The notes: generated by a model from the sequence alone, not told the origin. 64,000 nucleotides of DNA from DATFDN01 sp963818885 (GCA_963818885.1 CAWFTP010000004.1:248001-312000); one strand, 5' to 3'. Numbered from the stretch's first letter, positions 53,221 to 62,980 are shown. Made by a program: numbers and translations.

Positions 53221-54700
53221 ATGAGCCTGCGGATCGCCGTCGGCGGCTTCCTGCACGAGACCCACTCCTTCGCGCCGCGCCCGACGACCTACCAGGACTT
53301 CCGCCAGCCGGGCGGTTTCTCGCCGTTCCAGGACGGTCCGGGCCTGATCGAGGCGCTGCGCGGCCGCTCAGTGCCGATCGCCGGCGCGATCAAGGTGCTG
53401 GAGGAGGCGGGCGCCGATCTGGTCCCGCTCTCCTGGGGCTTCGCTAGTCCCGCGGGGCCGATCCAGGACGAGGCGTTCGAGCGCATCGCCGCGATGATCG
53501 GCGCGCGCCTGTCCACCGCGCTCGACGAGGCGCCGCTCGACGGCGTGTATCTTGACCTGCACGGCGCGGCGCTGACCGAGACCTATCCGGACGCGGAAGG
53601 CGAGCTGTTGCGCCGGGTGCGCGCGGTCGTGGGCGACATCCCGTTGACGATCAGTCTCGACCCGCATGCCAACCTGACGCGCGCCATGGTCGCGCGAGCG
53701 GACGCGGTGGTGCCGTTCCGCACCTACCCGCACATCGACATGACCGCGGCGGGCGGACAGGCGGCGCGGCTGCTGCTCGCGCGCATCGAGCGCGGAAACC
53801 CGTGGGCGCGGGCGATCCGCCCGCTCGACTTCTGGATGCCGATCGGCTCGCAGTGCACGCTGATGGAGCCGATGCAAGGCCTGCTCGCGCGGCGGGCGGA
53901 GATGGCGACGGACGTCGCCGAGCTCGCCTTCTGCTTCGGCTTTCCCTACGCCGACTTCGCCGAGTGCGGCCCCGCCGTCGCCGCCTTCGCGCAGACGCAA
54001 GAGGCAGCGGATTCCACGGCCGATGCGTTCGCCGCACTGGTCGCTGCCCACGAGGGCGACTTCGTGCAGGAGACGCTGCCGTCGGCCGAGGCGGTGGCGG
54101 AGGCGATGCGCCTCGCCGGCAATGGCGGCCCGGTGGTGCTCGCCGATACGCAGGACAACCCGGGCGGTGGCGGACACGGCGACACGACGGAACTGCTATC
54201 GGAGCTCGTGCGCCAGGGTGCCCGCGGGGCGGTGGTGTGCCTGATCAACGACGCGGAGAGCGCGGCGGCCTGCCACGCGGCGGGCGAGGGCGCGACCCTG
54301 CGCCTGTCGCTCGGCGGGAAGTCCGACGGCATGCCGTTCCCCTGCGAGGCGCGCGTGCTGAAGCTGACCGAGGGCCGTTTCACGATGACCGGACCGATGA
54401 GCGCAGGCAATCCGGCCAATCTCGGCAGCAGCGCGCTGATCGACATCGACGGCGTGCGGGTGATCGTCGCAAGCCGCAAGGTGCAGGCGCTCGATCAGGC
54501 GATCATCCGCCATTTCGGCATCGAGCCCTCGGACGTGCTCAATCCTCGCGCTGAAATCCTCGGTGCATTTCCGCGCCGACTTCACCCCGATCGCGAGCCG
54601 CATCCTGGTCGCCATCGCCCCCGGCCCGGTGGTCGCCGATCCCGCCACCCTGAACTTCCGCCATGTGCGGGCGGACGTGCGCCGGCGCCCGGCGAGGTGA
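53221..54700 (+). CDS. M81 family metallopeptidase (MlrC-like), one frameshift
   Basis: A metalloprotein of about 492 residues. The family was named for microcystin-fragment degradation but is widespread. The N-terminal domain has AVGGFLHETHSFAP (His ligand) and VYLDLHGAALTE and LTISLDPHANLTR with further metal residues. VLADTQDNPGGGGHGDTTEL is the MlrC C-terminal signature. A single extra C near 54545 shifts LNPRAEI; repaired, it reads LALKSSVHFRADFTPIASRI to a TGA at 54700. Length 3n+1. Follows the dehydrogenase by 14 bases. Confidence 0.85.
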
Positions 54701-54945
54701 TCGTTCTCAGTCGCCACGCCGCGGAGCGGATCGAGGAGCAGGCAATCGATCCGGCAAGGGTCGCCGAAACGGTGCACCGACCTGATTGGACGGAGCCCGA
54801 TCCGGTCGATCCGAACCTTGCGCGATCCTATAAAGCCATTCCGGAATTCGGAGGCCGAGTGCTCCGGGTTGTGCATCGGCCAGAGGGCACCGATGTGCTA
54901 GTTGTCACCGTACACCCCGATCGCGGGGCGAGGAGGCGGCGATGA
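54697..54945 (+). CDS. DUF4258 domain protein (possible toxin)
   Basis: An 82-residue protein. IVLSRHAAERIEEQAIDPAR and VAETVHRPDW and VLRVVHRPEGTDVLVVTVHP match DUF4258, related in fold to RelE-like toxins. The start is a GTG overlapping the MlrC-like stop (GTGA). The next gene, DUF2283, overlaps it by four bases. Such pairs are common and look like toxin-antitoxin modules, though their activity is unproven. Confidence 0.75.
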   Translation: MIVLSRHAAERIEEQAIDPARVAETVHRPDWTEPDPVDPNLARSYKAIPEFGGRVLRVVHRPEGTDVLVVTVHPDRGARRRR

Positions 54946-55154
54946 TCACCACGACGTACGATCCGGCAGCGGACGCCATGTATGTGCGACTCGCCCCGAA
55001 GGGCACCCCGATTGCCGAGACGCGGGAGGTCGCGCCCGACGTCATGCTCGACTTTGATCCGAAAGGCGCCCTGGTGGGGATTGAGGTGCTGGCGGTCCGT
55101 GCCCGTTGGCCGGAGAACCTTCCCGTCGTGGCCGATGAAGCGATTTCCTCCTAG
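54942..55154 (+). CDS. DUF2283 family protein (possible antitoxin)
   Basis: A 70-residue protein with the DUF2283 pattern: MITTTYDPAADAMYVRLAPK, ETREVAPDVMLDFDPKGALV and GIEVLAVRARW. Members regularly sit next to DUF4258 genes. It starts at an ATGA overlap with the DUF4258 gene and its stop overlaps the convergent membrane gene by a few bases. An antitoxin role is inferred from pairing. Confidence 0.8.
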   Translation: MITTTYDPAADAMYVRLAPKGTPIAETREVAPDVMLDFDPKGALVGIEVLAVRARWPENLPVVADEAISS

Positions 55155-55714
55155 CCCACCTTCCTCAAAGCGACGCTCCGCCGAACGTGGGCCGGGTACC
55201 ATGCCGTGAACGCCAGGGCGACGAACACCGGCGCGATCGTGCCTACGTAGTCGGCGAGAGCCGGCATGCCGGGCATGGTGACGATCGCGAGCTGGAAGAA
55301 CAACATCACCGCGAATGCCGCCGCCCAGACGGCGGTGATACGGTCGTTCACCGCGAGGAACACCGGGGAGTTCCACAGTTCCGGCCCGACCTGCTCGCGC
55401 GCGTATTGCAGCGTGAACGGGCGGCGGATCGCGAGCGATACCAGGGAGATCGCCAGCAGCCCGGCATTGGTCGCGACCCAGACCCAGCTCGGCTGCAGTT
55501 CCGGGCGCAGGTACGCGGCGATCAGCGCGACGATGACGAAGATCGCGATGGTGCCGCCGTCGAGCAGCTTGAGCGATCGTCCGCGCACTCGATTGTCGCC
55601 GAGCGCGATTGCCAGAGCGATCGCGGCGGCGATCAGGCAGGCCAGGGCAACGGAGACGTGGCCGACGATGAAGCCGAACACGAAATACGGCACGAAGCTG
55701 AGCAGGATTCTCAC
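55151..55714 (-). CDS. Integral membrane protein downstream of carotenoid oxygenase
   Basis: A 187-residue protein with about six hydrophobic segments, from ILLSFVPYFVFGFIVGHVSV to IAPVFVALAFTAWYPAHV. The block FTLQYAREQVGPELWNSPVF then NDRITAVWAAAFAVM is reminiscent of septation-protein-A-like or related small membrane families. GTG 55714 is taken as the start because its GTGA contains a TGA for the upstream oxygenase in the neighbouring frame, as at other junctions in the window. As written the frame is also open into the oxygenase, so a fusion cannot be excluded. Confidence 0.65.
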   Translation of the reverse strand: MRILLSFVPYFVFGFIVGHVSVALACLIAAAIALAIALGDNRVRGRSLKLLDGGTIAIFVIVALIAAYLRPELQPSWVWVATNAGLLAISLVSLAIRRPFTLQYAREQVGPELWNSPVFLAVNDRITAVWAAAFAVMLFFQLAIVTMPGMPALADYVGTIAPVFVALAFTAWYPAHVRRSVALRKVG

Positions 55715-57049
55715 GGCCGCCGCCCTCCAATTGCCGTGAAACCCGAACGGGACGCGTTGCGGCAGGCGGACGGTAGCGGCCGGCGGATCGGTGATCGCGT
55801 CGGCGCGCAGGATCAGCAGCTCGCTCCGCCGCTCGGCGGCGCGCCAGATGACCGCGAGGATCCAGCCGTCGCCCTCCGGAGCATCGGGCGTGCGGGGCAC
55901 GAAGACCGGCTCGGACGTGGCATCGCCCCGCGGCAGATCCAGCACCGTGCGTCTGCCGCTCGCGTGATCGATATGGGCGAGCGAACCGAGCGCCCTCGCC
56001 GCGGCTCGCCGCGAACCAGCCGTGCCGGTATGGCAATCCGGCGCGGCGGTCGTCGATGCGCGGGAACTCGCCCGGCAGGTCGTTGATCATCTCGCTCCGG
56101 AACGCGTCGGTGCCGCCCGCGGGGTCGATCGTCCAGCGCACCAGGATCGCGCGCGACTTCGCGGGGTCGGTGGGCGAGCCGTCGGCGCGAGGAAACAGCG
56201 GCGGCTCCTCGTAGCGCATCACGTCGGCATACAGGCGCCCATCCGCCTCCCAGGCGTTCATGACGTGAAAGACGTAGCAGGTCTCGGCGCGGAACCAGCG
56301 CAGGCTGCTGGCGCCGGCCCCGATGCGCAAGATACCGACATGCCCGCCAAGTTCCGGCTGCCAGGTGAACGGAAGGCCTCTCTGAGCGGAGGTAAGGCTG
56401 CCGGCGAGCGGCAGGATCGGGAACATGACGTGGCGCTCGGTCGCCATGAAGTCGTGCACCATGCTGCAATAGGGCGCCTCGAACATCTCAACGCGGCCGA
56501 CGGCACCTGCCCGTCCGCCGAGCCGAAGCGGATCGCGGGCGAGAACGGCCCGGTCGCCGAGTAGCCGAAGAAGTGCATCGCGCCGCTAACGGGATCGATC
56601 TTCGGATGCGCGGTGACCGGCCCCTCCCCGCCCAGCGCGTGCGGCGCCCGGGTTCCTAGCGTGGCGGGGTCGATCTCGATCGGCGCATGCGCCTCCTCCA
56701 GCGCCAGCAGCCGACCGGCATGCTCGACGATGTTGGTGTTGGCGACGCCGTCGTCGCGGATATGCGGGTCATCGAAGGGCAACGCATGCCCGGCCTTTCG
56801 CTCGGCGAGGAATTTGCCGGTGCGGACCCAGCGGTTGCGGTAGGAGGCACGGCCGTCCTGGAGGATGATGGCGTGCAGCATCCCATCCCCCAGGAACCAA
56901 TGCTGCGCCGGGGAGGGGAATTGCGGGTTCGGTCCGTTGCGAAACAGCGTGCCGTTCAGCTCGCGCGGGATTTCGCCCAGGATCGGGCAGGTCGGTCGAC
57001 CTCGACTCTCGGTGTCGATCGGGGCGAAATTGTCGTCCGGTTCGGTCAT
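55711..57049 (-). CDS. Carotenoid cleavage oxygenase family protein, frameshifted
   Basis: Non-heme iron dioxygenase of about 445 residues that cleaves carotenoid-like or stilbene double bonds. The start ATG 57049 gives MTEPDDNFAPIDTESRG, then IPRELNGTLFRNGPNPQF. The four iron His are visible: TAHPKIDPVSGAMHFFGY, SMVHDFMATERHVMFP, CYVFHVMNAWEAD and RVPFGFHGNW. The frame breaks near 56505 and near 55995, and perhaps at 55725 just after HGNW. Total length 3n+1 fits four extra bases. Directly downstream of exonuclease III (4-base gap). Confidence 0.82.
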
Positions 57050-57053
57050 GGCA

Positions 57054-57825
57054 TCAGTCCAGCTCGACCACGACGGGTACATGATCGGATGGTTGGGGTT
57101 CCCCGCGTTCCGCGCGGTCCGGCGCCGCGGCGTGCAGCCGCTCGGCGAGTGTCGGGGACAATAGCGACGTGGTCGATCCGCAATCCCCGATCGCGCTGCC
57201 ACGCCCCGGCCTGGTAGTCCCAGAACGTGTAGACGGGCCCGTGCGGGTGGATGGCGCGGATCGCGTCGGTCAGCCCCATCCATAGCAGGCGGCGGAAGCG
57301 CGCCCGCGTCTCCGGACGCACCAGCGCGTCGGTCGGCGGCAGCGTGCCGGGCGCGGCGTCCACCTCCTGCGGGCAGACGTTGAAGTCGCCCGCGATGACC
57401 AGCGGCACGTCGCGGGCGAGGAGCGACCGCGCCCGCTCGGCGAGGCAATCCATCCAGGCGAGCTTGTAGGCATAGCCGCCGTCCCCGCCGGAATTGCCGT
57501 TCGGGAGATAGATGCCGATGGCGGTCACGCCCTCGGCTTCGATCTCGATATAGCGAGCCTGGGCATCGTCCTCGGGCAGCCCGGGCAGGTGGCGATGCGT
57601 GACCGCCAACGGAACCCGCGCGAGGACCGCGACGCCGTTATACGCCTTCTGCCCCACCGCATCGGCCTTGTAGCCGAGCCCGGCGTAGTCGAGGGCGGGA
57701 AAGGCGGCGGCCTCGCACTTGATCTCCTGCAGCAGCAGGATGTCCGGACAACACCGCTCCAGCCAGCGATAGACGTGCTGGCCACGCTGGCGGATCGAGT
57801 TGACGTTCCAGGTGGCAAGCTTCAT
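57054..57825 (-). CDS. xth: Exonuclease III (AP endonuclease), one frameshift
   Basis: Cytosolic repair nuclease of about 256 residues, ExoIII/APE1 type. MKLATWNVNSIRQRGQHVYR, LLLQEIKCEAAAFPAL (catalytic Glu), IYLPNGNSGGDGGYAYKLAW, VIAGDFNVCPQEVD (metal Asp and Asn) and GLRIDHVAI are present. One extra base near 57160 follows; repaired, it continues SPTLAERLHAAAPDRAERGE and ends with SDHVPVVVELD, restoring the catalytic Asp-His. Length 3n+1. Start ATG 57825. Confidence 0.88.
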
Positions 57826-57830
57826 CCGTG

Positions 57831-57948
57831 ACCCTCACCCGGTCCGGCTGCGCCGTCCCGGTCTCTCCCAGAGGGAGAGGCGAAATGAAAAGCCACCTCT
57901 CTCTTAGGGAGAGGTCGGCACGGAGCGCCGGGTGAGGGGGTGCGGCAT
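57831..57948. repeat. Intergenic palindromic repeat (CCTCTCCC family), copy 4
   Basis: GACCCTCACCCGG at the left and CCGGGTGAGGG at the right form an outer inverted pair. Inside are CTCTCCCAGAGGGAGAG and CCTCTCTCTTAGGGAGAGG hairpins and the shared GCACGGAGCGCCGGGTGAGG tail. It fills the gap between exonuclease III and the ErpA-like gene and is the longest of the four copies. Confidence 0.75.
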
Positions 57949-57952
57949 CGCC

Positions 57953-58288
57953 TTAATCCACCGAGAAGCTCGTCCCGCAGCCGCAGGAGGAGGTGGCGTT
58001 GGGGTTGCGGATGGCGAAATGGCTGCCCATCAGGGCGTCGGTGAAGTCGAGCTCGGCGCCCGCGAGCAGGTCGAGGCTCGCCGGGTCCACGAGGACGCAG
58101 GCGCCGTCGCGCTCGATCACCGTGTCATCCGGTTGGGCGGCCTCATCCAGCTCGAACCGGTACTGAAAGCCGCTGCACCCGCCGGCCAGCACCTCGACCC
58201 GCAGGGCGGGGCGTGCCTCGGCGGCGGCGATCTCGGCGATACGCTGGGCGGCGCGCGCCGTCAGCGCGAAGGTGGGCTGGGTATCCAT
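57953..58288 (-). CDS. erpA: Iron-sulfur cluster insertion protein (ErpA/HesB type)
   Basis: A-type carrier of 111 residues that delivers Fe-S clusters to apo-proteins. The three Cys ligands are visible: Cys38 in LAGGCSGFQYRF and Cys102 and Cys104 in SSCGCGTSFS at the end. ALMGSHFAIRNPNAT is the usual block before them. ATG 58288 lies 66 bases from the divergent dgt start. ErpA and IscA cannot be told apart surely; position next to dgt-argS is common for erpA in this class. Confidence 0.9.
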   Translation of the reverse strand: MDTQPTFALTARAAQRIAEIAAAEARPALRVEVLAGGCSGFQYRFELDEAAQPDDTVIERDGACVLVDPASLDLLAGAELDFTDALMGSHFAIRNPNATSSCGCGTSFSVD

Positions 58289-58354
58289 GCCGGCAACATA
58301 GGAACAAGCCGCGCCGAATTGAAGCGCCGGGATACGGGGTGTAAGGCCGCGCCC

Positions 58355-59511
58355 ATGCCGGCAGACGCCTCGCACCTTGCGCCCTACGCCGTTCGGGAGA
58401 GCCGGGGCCGCTTCCACCCGGAGCCGGAGAGCCCGACGCGCTCCCCCTATCAGCGCGACCGCGACCGTGTCATCCACAGCACCGCCTTCCGCCGCCTGCA
58501 GTACAAGACCCAGGTCTTCGTCAACCACGAGGGCGATTTCTATCGCACCCGCCTGACCCATTCGATCGAGGTCGCGCAGATCGCCCGCTCGATCGCCCGC
58601 GCGCTGCGGCTCGACGAGGAGCTGACCGAGGCGCTGGCGCTCGCCCATGATTTCGGCCATCCGCCCTTCGGCCATGCGGGCGAGGAGGCGCTGAACGCGG
58701 CGATGAAGCCGTTCGGCGGGTTCGATCACAATGCCCAATCCCTGCGCGTCGTCACCGTGCTGGAAAGCCGCTACGCCGGTTTCGACGGGCTGAACCTGAG
58801 CTGGGAGACGCTGGAGGGGCTGGTGAAGCACAACGGCCCGCTGTCCCGCCCGCCCGCCTTCATCGCCGAATACAACGCCCGCTTCCCGCTCGACCTGCAA
58901 ACGCATGCCAGCGCCGAGGCGCAGGTCGCCTCGCTCTCCGACGACATCGCCTATCACAGCCACGACCTCGACGACGGAATGCAGGCGCAGCTGTTCGGGC
59001 CGGAGGAGATCGCGCATCTGCCGGTGGTGCATGACGCGCTGCGTGCCGCGCGGCACGCGAGCCTCGACGTGCCGCCGGCTCGGCTGCGTCACGAGACGAT
59101 ACGGCGGATCGTGGACGCATTGGTCTCCGACGTCACCGAGGAGACGCAGCGCCGGCTTGCCAAGATCGCGCCCAGGAACGCCGACGCGATCCGGCGCGCC
59201 AAGTCCGGCGTGGTGGCGTTCAGCCCGCCGATGGCGGAGGCTAACCGGGCGATCAAGGACTTCCTCTCGACCCGCATGTATCGGCACTGGCGGGTCAATC
59301 GCATGACCACCAAGGCGCGGGCGCTGACGGAGGAGCTGTTCCGCATCCTGCACACCGACCCCTCGCTGCTGCCCGATGACTGGCGGGCGCGGGCGGGCGG
59401 GGGCGGGACCGCCGGGCGGCGGGAGTGGTGGGCGACTATATCGCCGGCATGACCGACCGCTTCGCCGCCGACGAACACCGCCGGCTGACCGACATCGCCT
59501 TCTCGGGATAG
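58355..59511 (+). CDS. dgt: dGTP triphosphohydrolase-like protein, C-terminal frameshift
   Basis: HD-domain enzyme of about 385 residues that hydrolyses dNTP to deoxynucleoside and triphosphate. The HD motifs are TRLTHSIEVAQIARSIARAL and LALAHDFGHPPFGHAGEEAL, with SLSDDIAYHSHDLDDGMQAQ further on. The start is ATG 58355. Near 59400-59425, in a run of G, the frame shifts; the proper end VGDYIAGMTDRFAADEHRRL lies in another frame to a TAG at 59511. Length 3n+2 fits two extra bases. Twelve bases before argS. Confidence 0.88.
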
Positions 59512-59522
59512 GACGCCAGAGC

Positions 59523-61308
59523 ATGACCGATCTTTTCGCCCGGATGCGCGGGCGCGTGCTGGATGCGGTGCACGCGGCGTTGCCTGATCTCAGTGACGAT
59601 GTCGCCGCCCGCATCGAGGTGACGCCGGCGCGCGAGGCCGCGCATGGCGACATGGCGACCAACGCGGCCCTGATCGCGGCGAAGCCGGCGCGCCAGCCGC
59701 CGCCGAAGCTCGCCGCGTCGCTGGCCGAGCGTCTGCGCGCGGTCCCGGAGGTGGAGAGCGCCGAGGTGGCCGGCCCCGGCTTCATCAATCTGCGCCTGCG
59801 GCCCGCGGCGCTGCTCGACATCCTGCCGGCGATCCTGCGGGCGGGCGAGGCATACGGCGACAGCACCGCGGGCGACGAGCTTGCCGGTCAACGTTGAGTA
59901 CGTCTCCGCCAACCCGACCGGGCCGCTGCATATCGGGCATTGCCGGGGCGCGGTGGTTGGCGACGCGCTCGCCAATCTGCTTGGCAAGGCGGGCTACGCC
60001 GTCACCAAGGAGTACTACACCAACGACGCGGGGGCGCAGGTCGCCGCGCTCGCCTGGGCGGCCTACTGGCGATACCTGCAGGCGATCGGCTCGGACGTTG
60101 CCGCCGAATCATTCGATACGCTGGTCCCGAGTGGCCTGCAGTACCGCGGCGAGTACCTGATCCCGGTCGGCGCCGCGCTCGCCGCGACGCACGGCACGTC
60201 GCTGGCCGCCCCGGATGGCGGGCCCGCCGATCCCGCGCTGTGGTTCGACACGGTGCGCGAGGCGGCGGTCGCGGCGATGATGGACGCGATCCGCGCCGAT
60301 CTCGACTCGCTCGGCGTGCATCCGGACGTGTTCAGTTCCGAACGCGCGCTGGTCGACGCGGGTGCGGTGGACAAGGTGATTGCCCGGCTGTCGGCCGACG
60401 GGCTGATCTACGAGGGCGTGCTCGAGCCGCCCAAAGGCAAGACGCCGGAAGATTGGGAACCACGTCCGCAGACGCTGTTCCGCGCCACCGATTTCGGCGA
60501 CGACATCGACCGGCCGCTGCGCAAATCCGATGGCTCCAACACCTATTTCGCCAACGACATCGCCTACCACGCCGACAAGGTCGACCGCGGCGCGCGGCTG
60601 CTGATCGACGTGCTGGGCGCCGATCACGGCGGCTACGTGTCGCGCATCCGCGCCGCGGTGAAGGCGGTTTCGCACGATCAGGCGCGGCTGGAAGCGGTGC
60701 TGTGCCAGATCGTGCATGTCGTGCGCGGCGGCGTCGCCGTGCGCATGTCCAAGCGTGCCGGCACCTTCGTCACCCTCGCCGACCTGATCGAGGAGGTCGG
60801 GCGCGACGTCGTGCGCTTCACCATGCTGACCCGCAAGGCGGACGCGCAGATGGAGTTCGACCTCGACGCCGTGGTGGCGCAGACGCGCGAGAACCCGGTG
60901 TTCTACGTCCAGTACGCGCATGCCCGCGCCCGCTCCGTCCTGCGCGCCGCCGCAGAGATGTTCGGCGCCGAGGTGACGACCGACGCAGCGCTGGCCGGGG
61001 TTCCGCTCGATGGGCTGGGGGCGGAGCCCGAATTCGCGCTGATCCGCCGGCTGGCGCAGTGGCCGCGGGTCGTGGCCGCCGCCGCACAGGCGCGTGAGCC
61101 ACACCGAATCGCGTTCTTTCTCTATGATTTAGCGTCGGACTTTCATACACTGTGGAACCGGGGCAAGGACGATTCGACGCTGCGGTTCCTGCGGGCGGAC
61201 CAGCCTGGCGACAGCCTCTCCCGGCTCGCCCTGGTCGCCGCCACCGCCGTGGTCATCCGCTCCGGGCTCCAGGTGATGGGCGTCGCGCCCGTCGAGGAGA
61301 TGCGCTGA
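59523..61308 (+). CDS. argS: Arginyl-tRNA synthetase, one frameshift
   Basis: Class I synthetase of about 594 residues charging tRNA-Arg. The N-terminal Add1 domain has HGDMATNAALIAAKPARQPP. The frame breaks near 59880 (GDSTAGDE then VNVEYVSANPTGPLHIGH, the HIGH motif). The KMSKS-type motif is VRMSKRAGTFV. The C-terminal anticodon-binding domain has DLASDFHTLWNRGKDD and VIRSGLQVMGVAPVEEM. Length is 3n+1. As argS is normally essential and single-copy, the break is very probably a sequence error. Confidence 0.93.
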
Positions 61309-61326
61309 CCGACCGCGGAGGGTGAT

Positions 61327-62100
61327 TTGTCCGACAACCTGGCGAATGGGGCGACCAACCGGGGACCGACCTATCGCGTGCCCCGATCGGGGATGGACCC
61401 CGCCACCAAGCGGCTCGCGCTGATTGCCGCCGGCCTGGGCGGAGTGCTGTTTGTTGTCGTCGGCGTCTGGTCCACGGTCGGGGGACGCTCCGATATGGTT
61501 CCGGTGATCGCGGCGCCATCGACGCCGATCCGGGTGAAGCCGGAAAATCCTGGTGGGATGAAAGTGGCGAATGACTTGATCCTGTCCGGCAAGTCGGCCG
61601 ATTCGGGGACCGACACGCTTGCGCCGGGGCCGGAGGCGCCGGACCCGCAGGCGCTGAAGACCCGCCGCCCACCGCCCGCCGCGTCCGCGCCTGCTACAGC
61701 GGCGCCGAAACCTGCGGTTGTGGCGGCCCAGCCCGCGCCGGTCCCGGCTCCCGCTTCGGCGATCGCGACACCGGGGGCGAAGCCCGAAATCGCCAAGACC
61801 GAGCCGCTCAAGCCAGCTGCGGCGCCGGCGCCGCGGCCGGCGCGTGCCGGCGGCCACGGCGCGGAGGTTCAACTCGGGGCGCTCCCGACGCGGGAGGCCG
61901 CCGAGGCCGAGTGGCAGCGCCTCGCCCGCCGCGACGCCAATCTGCTCACGGGCCGCGCGCCGATCATCTCGGAGAGCACGGTGAACGGCCGCACCTGGTG
62001 GCGCGTGCGCACCGGCGGCTTCGCCGACGAGGCGCAGGCGAAGGAGTTCTGCGGCAAATTCCGCGACAGCGGGGAGACGTGCGCGGTCGCGCGGTTCTAG
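61327..62100 (+). CDS. SPOR domain protein
   Basis: A 257-residue bitopic envelope protein. A short cytosolic N-terminus is followed by one membrane helix, LALIAAGLGGVLFVVVGVWS. A long Pro/Ala-rich linker (about residues 105-175) leads to a C-terminal SPOR domain (VQLGALPTREAAEAEWQRLA then RTWWRVRTGGFADEAQAKEF) that binds denuded peptidoglycan at the septum. TTG start at 61327, 19 bases after argS. In related genomes this gene sits between argS and nagZ; here the next gene is on the other strand. Confidence 0.87.
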   Translation: MSDNLANGATNRGPTYRVPRSGMDPATKRLALIAAGLGGVLFVVVGVWSTVGGRSDMVPVIAAPSTPIRVKPENPGGMKVANDLILSGKSADSGTDTLAPGPEAPDPQALKTRRPPPAASAPATAAPKPAVVAAQPAPVPAPASAIATPGAKPEIAKTEPLKPAAAPAPRPARAGGHGAEVQLGALPTREAAEAEWQRLARRDANLLTGRAPIISESTVNGRTWWRVRTGGFADEAQAKEFCGKFRDSGETCAVARF

Positions 62101-62106
62101 GCACCA

Positions 62107-62427
62107 TTACGGCATCACCTCGATCGTGCCGGTCATGGTCGGGTGGAAGCGGCAGTAGAACGCAACCTTGCCCGCGTTGGAGAGGACCGTGCGTCCGGTC
62201 TTGCCGGGCAGGATCATCACATCGAAGCTCCCGTCGCGCGCGGTCACGGTATGGACGACGAAATCGTCGTTGGTCCACTCGATCACATCGCCAACGTGAA
62301 CGACGGCCTCGGGCGCTCCGAGGCTCATGTCATGGATCGAGCGCTGCAGGGTCGCGGCCAGCGCGGGTGCGGTGATCATCGTGCTCGCCTCGAGGACGAG
62401 CGCGGCCCATGGCCGTCGGCGGGTCAC
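62107..62427 (-). CDS. Cupredoxin-domain protein (plastocyanin/azurin-like)
   Basis: A 106-residue exported blue-copper-like protein. After a signal-type start the fold shows VHVGDVIEWTNDDFVVHTVT with the first His ligand. GKVAFYCRFHPTMTGTIEV supplies the Cys-His-Met ligands. Likely a type 1 copper electron carrier in the periplasm. The start is GTG at 62427 with GGAGGT upstream. It lies downstream of the DUF4142 and sigma factor genes on the same strand. Confidence 0.85.
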   Translation of the reverse strand: MTRRRPWAALVLEASTMITAPALAATLQRSIHDMSLGAPEAVVHVGDVIEWTNDDFVVHTVTARDGSFDVMILPGKTGRTVLSNAGKVAFYCRFHPTMTGTIEVMP

Positions 62428-62438
62428 GAAGACCTCCG

Positions 62439-62970
62439 TTACTTGAGGGATGCGACGACTTCTTCGGCGTGCGCCTCATGGCCCTGGAAGATTTTCAGCC
62501 CGGTTTGCAGCAGGCTCTTCAATTCGGGATTCTGTGCATCCGGGATCAAGGTCGTTTGCAGGGCGTTGTCGACCTCCTTGTGGTAGGCGACCTCATTCGC
62601 CGCATAGGCCTTGTTGAAGGCGGCGCCGTTCAGCTTGGCCAGCTTCGCGCGTTCGGCGTCGCGCCTGCTTCACCAGCGCCTGGCTGGTCGGGTTGTTCTC
62701 GGGGGTGACACCAAGCTTCTTCACCAGCGCAAGCGCCTTGTCGTTCACCGCCGTGTGGTCGCGCACCATGTCCTCGGCGAAGGCGCGCACTTGCTGGTTC
62801 TTCGACTTCTTCAGGGCAAGCTGCGCGTTCGCGATGTCGATCTCGCCCGCCGTGTAGGCGATGTGCGCGATTTGCGCATCGGTCGGCTTCGCCGATTGTG
62901 CCCACGAAGGGGCGCTGCCAACCGTGAGAAGAACGAGGGCAGTGGCGCCGAGGATTGCATGTCGCAACAT
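62439..62970 (-). CDS. DUF4142 periplasmic protein, one frameshift
   Basis: A secreted helical protein of about 176 residues. The signal is LRHAILGATALVLLTVGSAP. The DUF4142 domain has TDAQIAHIAYTAGEIDIANA and VRAFAEDMVRDHTAVNDKAL. One extra C near 62667 (GCGCGAC) breaks KQA-DAERAKLAKL; repaired, it continues LNGAAFNKAYAANEVAYHKE and ends LKIFQGHEAHAEEVVASLK at 62439. Length is exactly 3n+1. The family is often controlled by extracytoplasmic sigma factors, and such a gene is directly upstream here. Confidence 0.83.
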
Positions 62971-62980
62971 GGTGGTCTCC

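Noticed and set aside
53368..54177. Minus-strand frame opposite the MlrC-like gene
   Set aside because: No recognisable domain; codon pattern follows the plus-strand gene.
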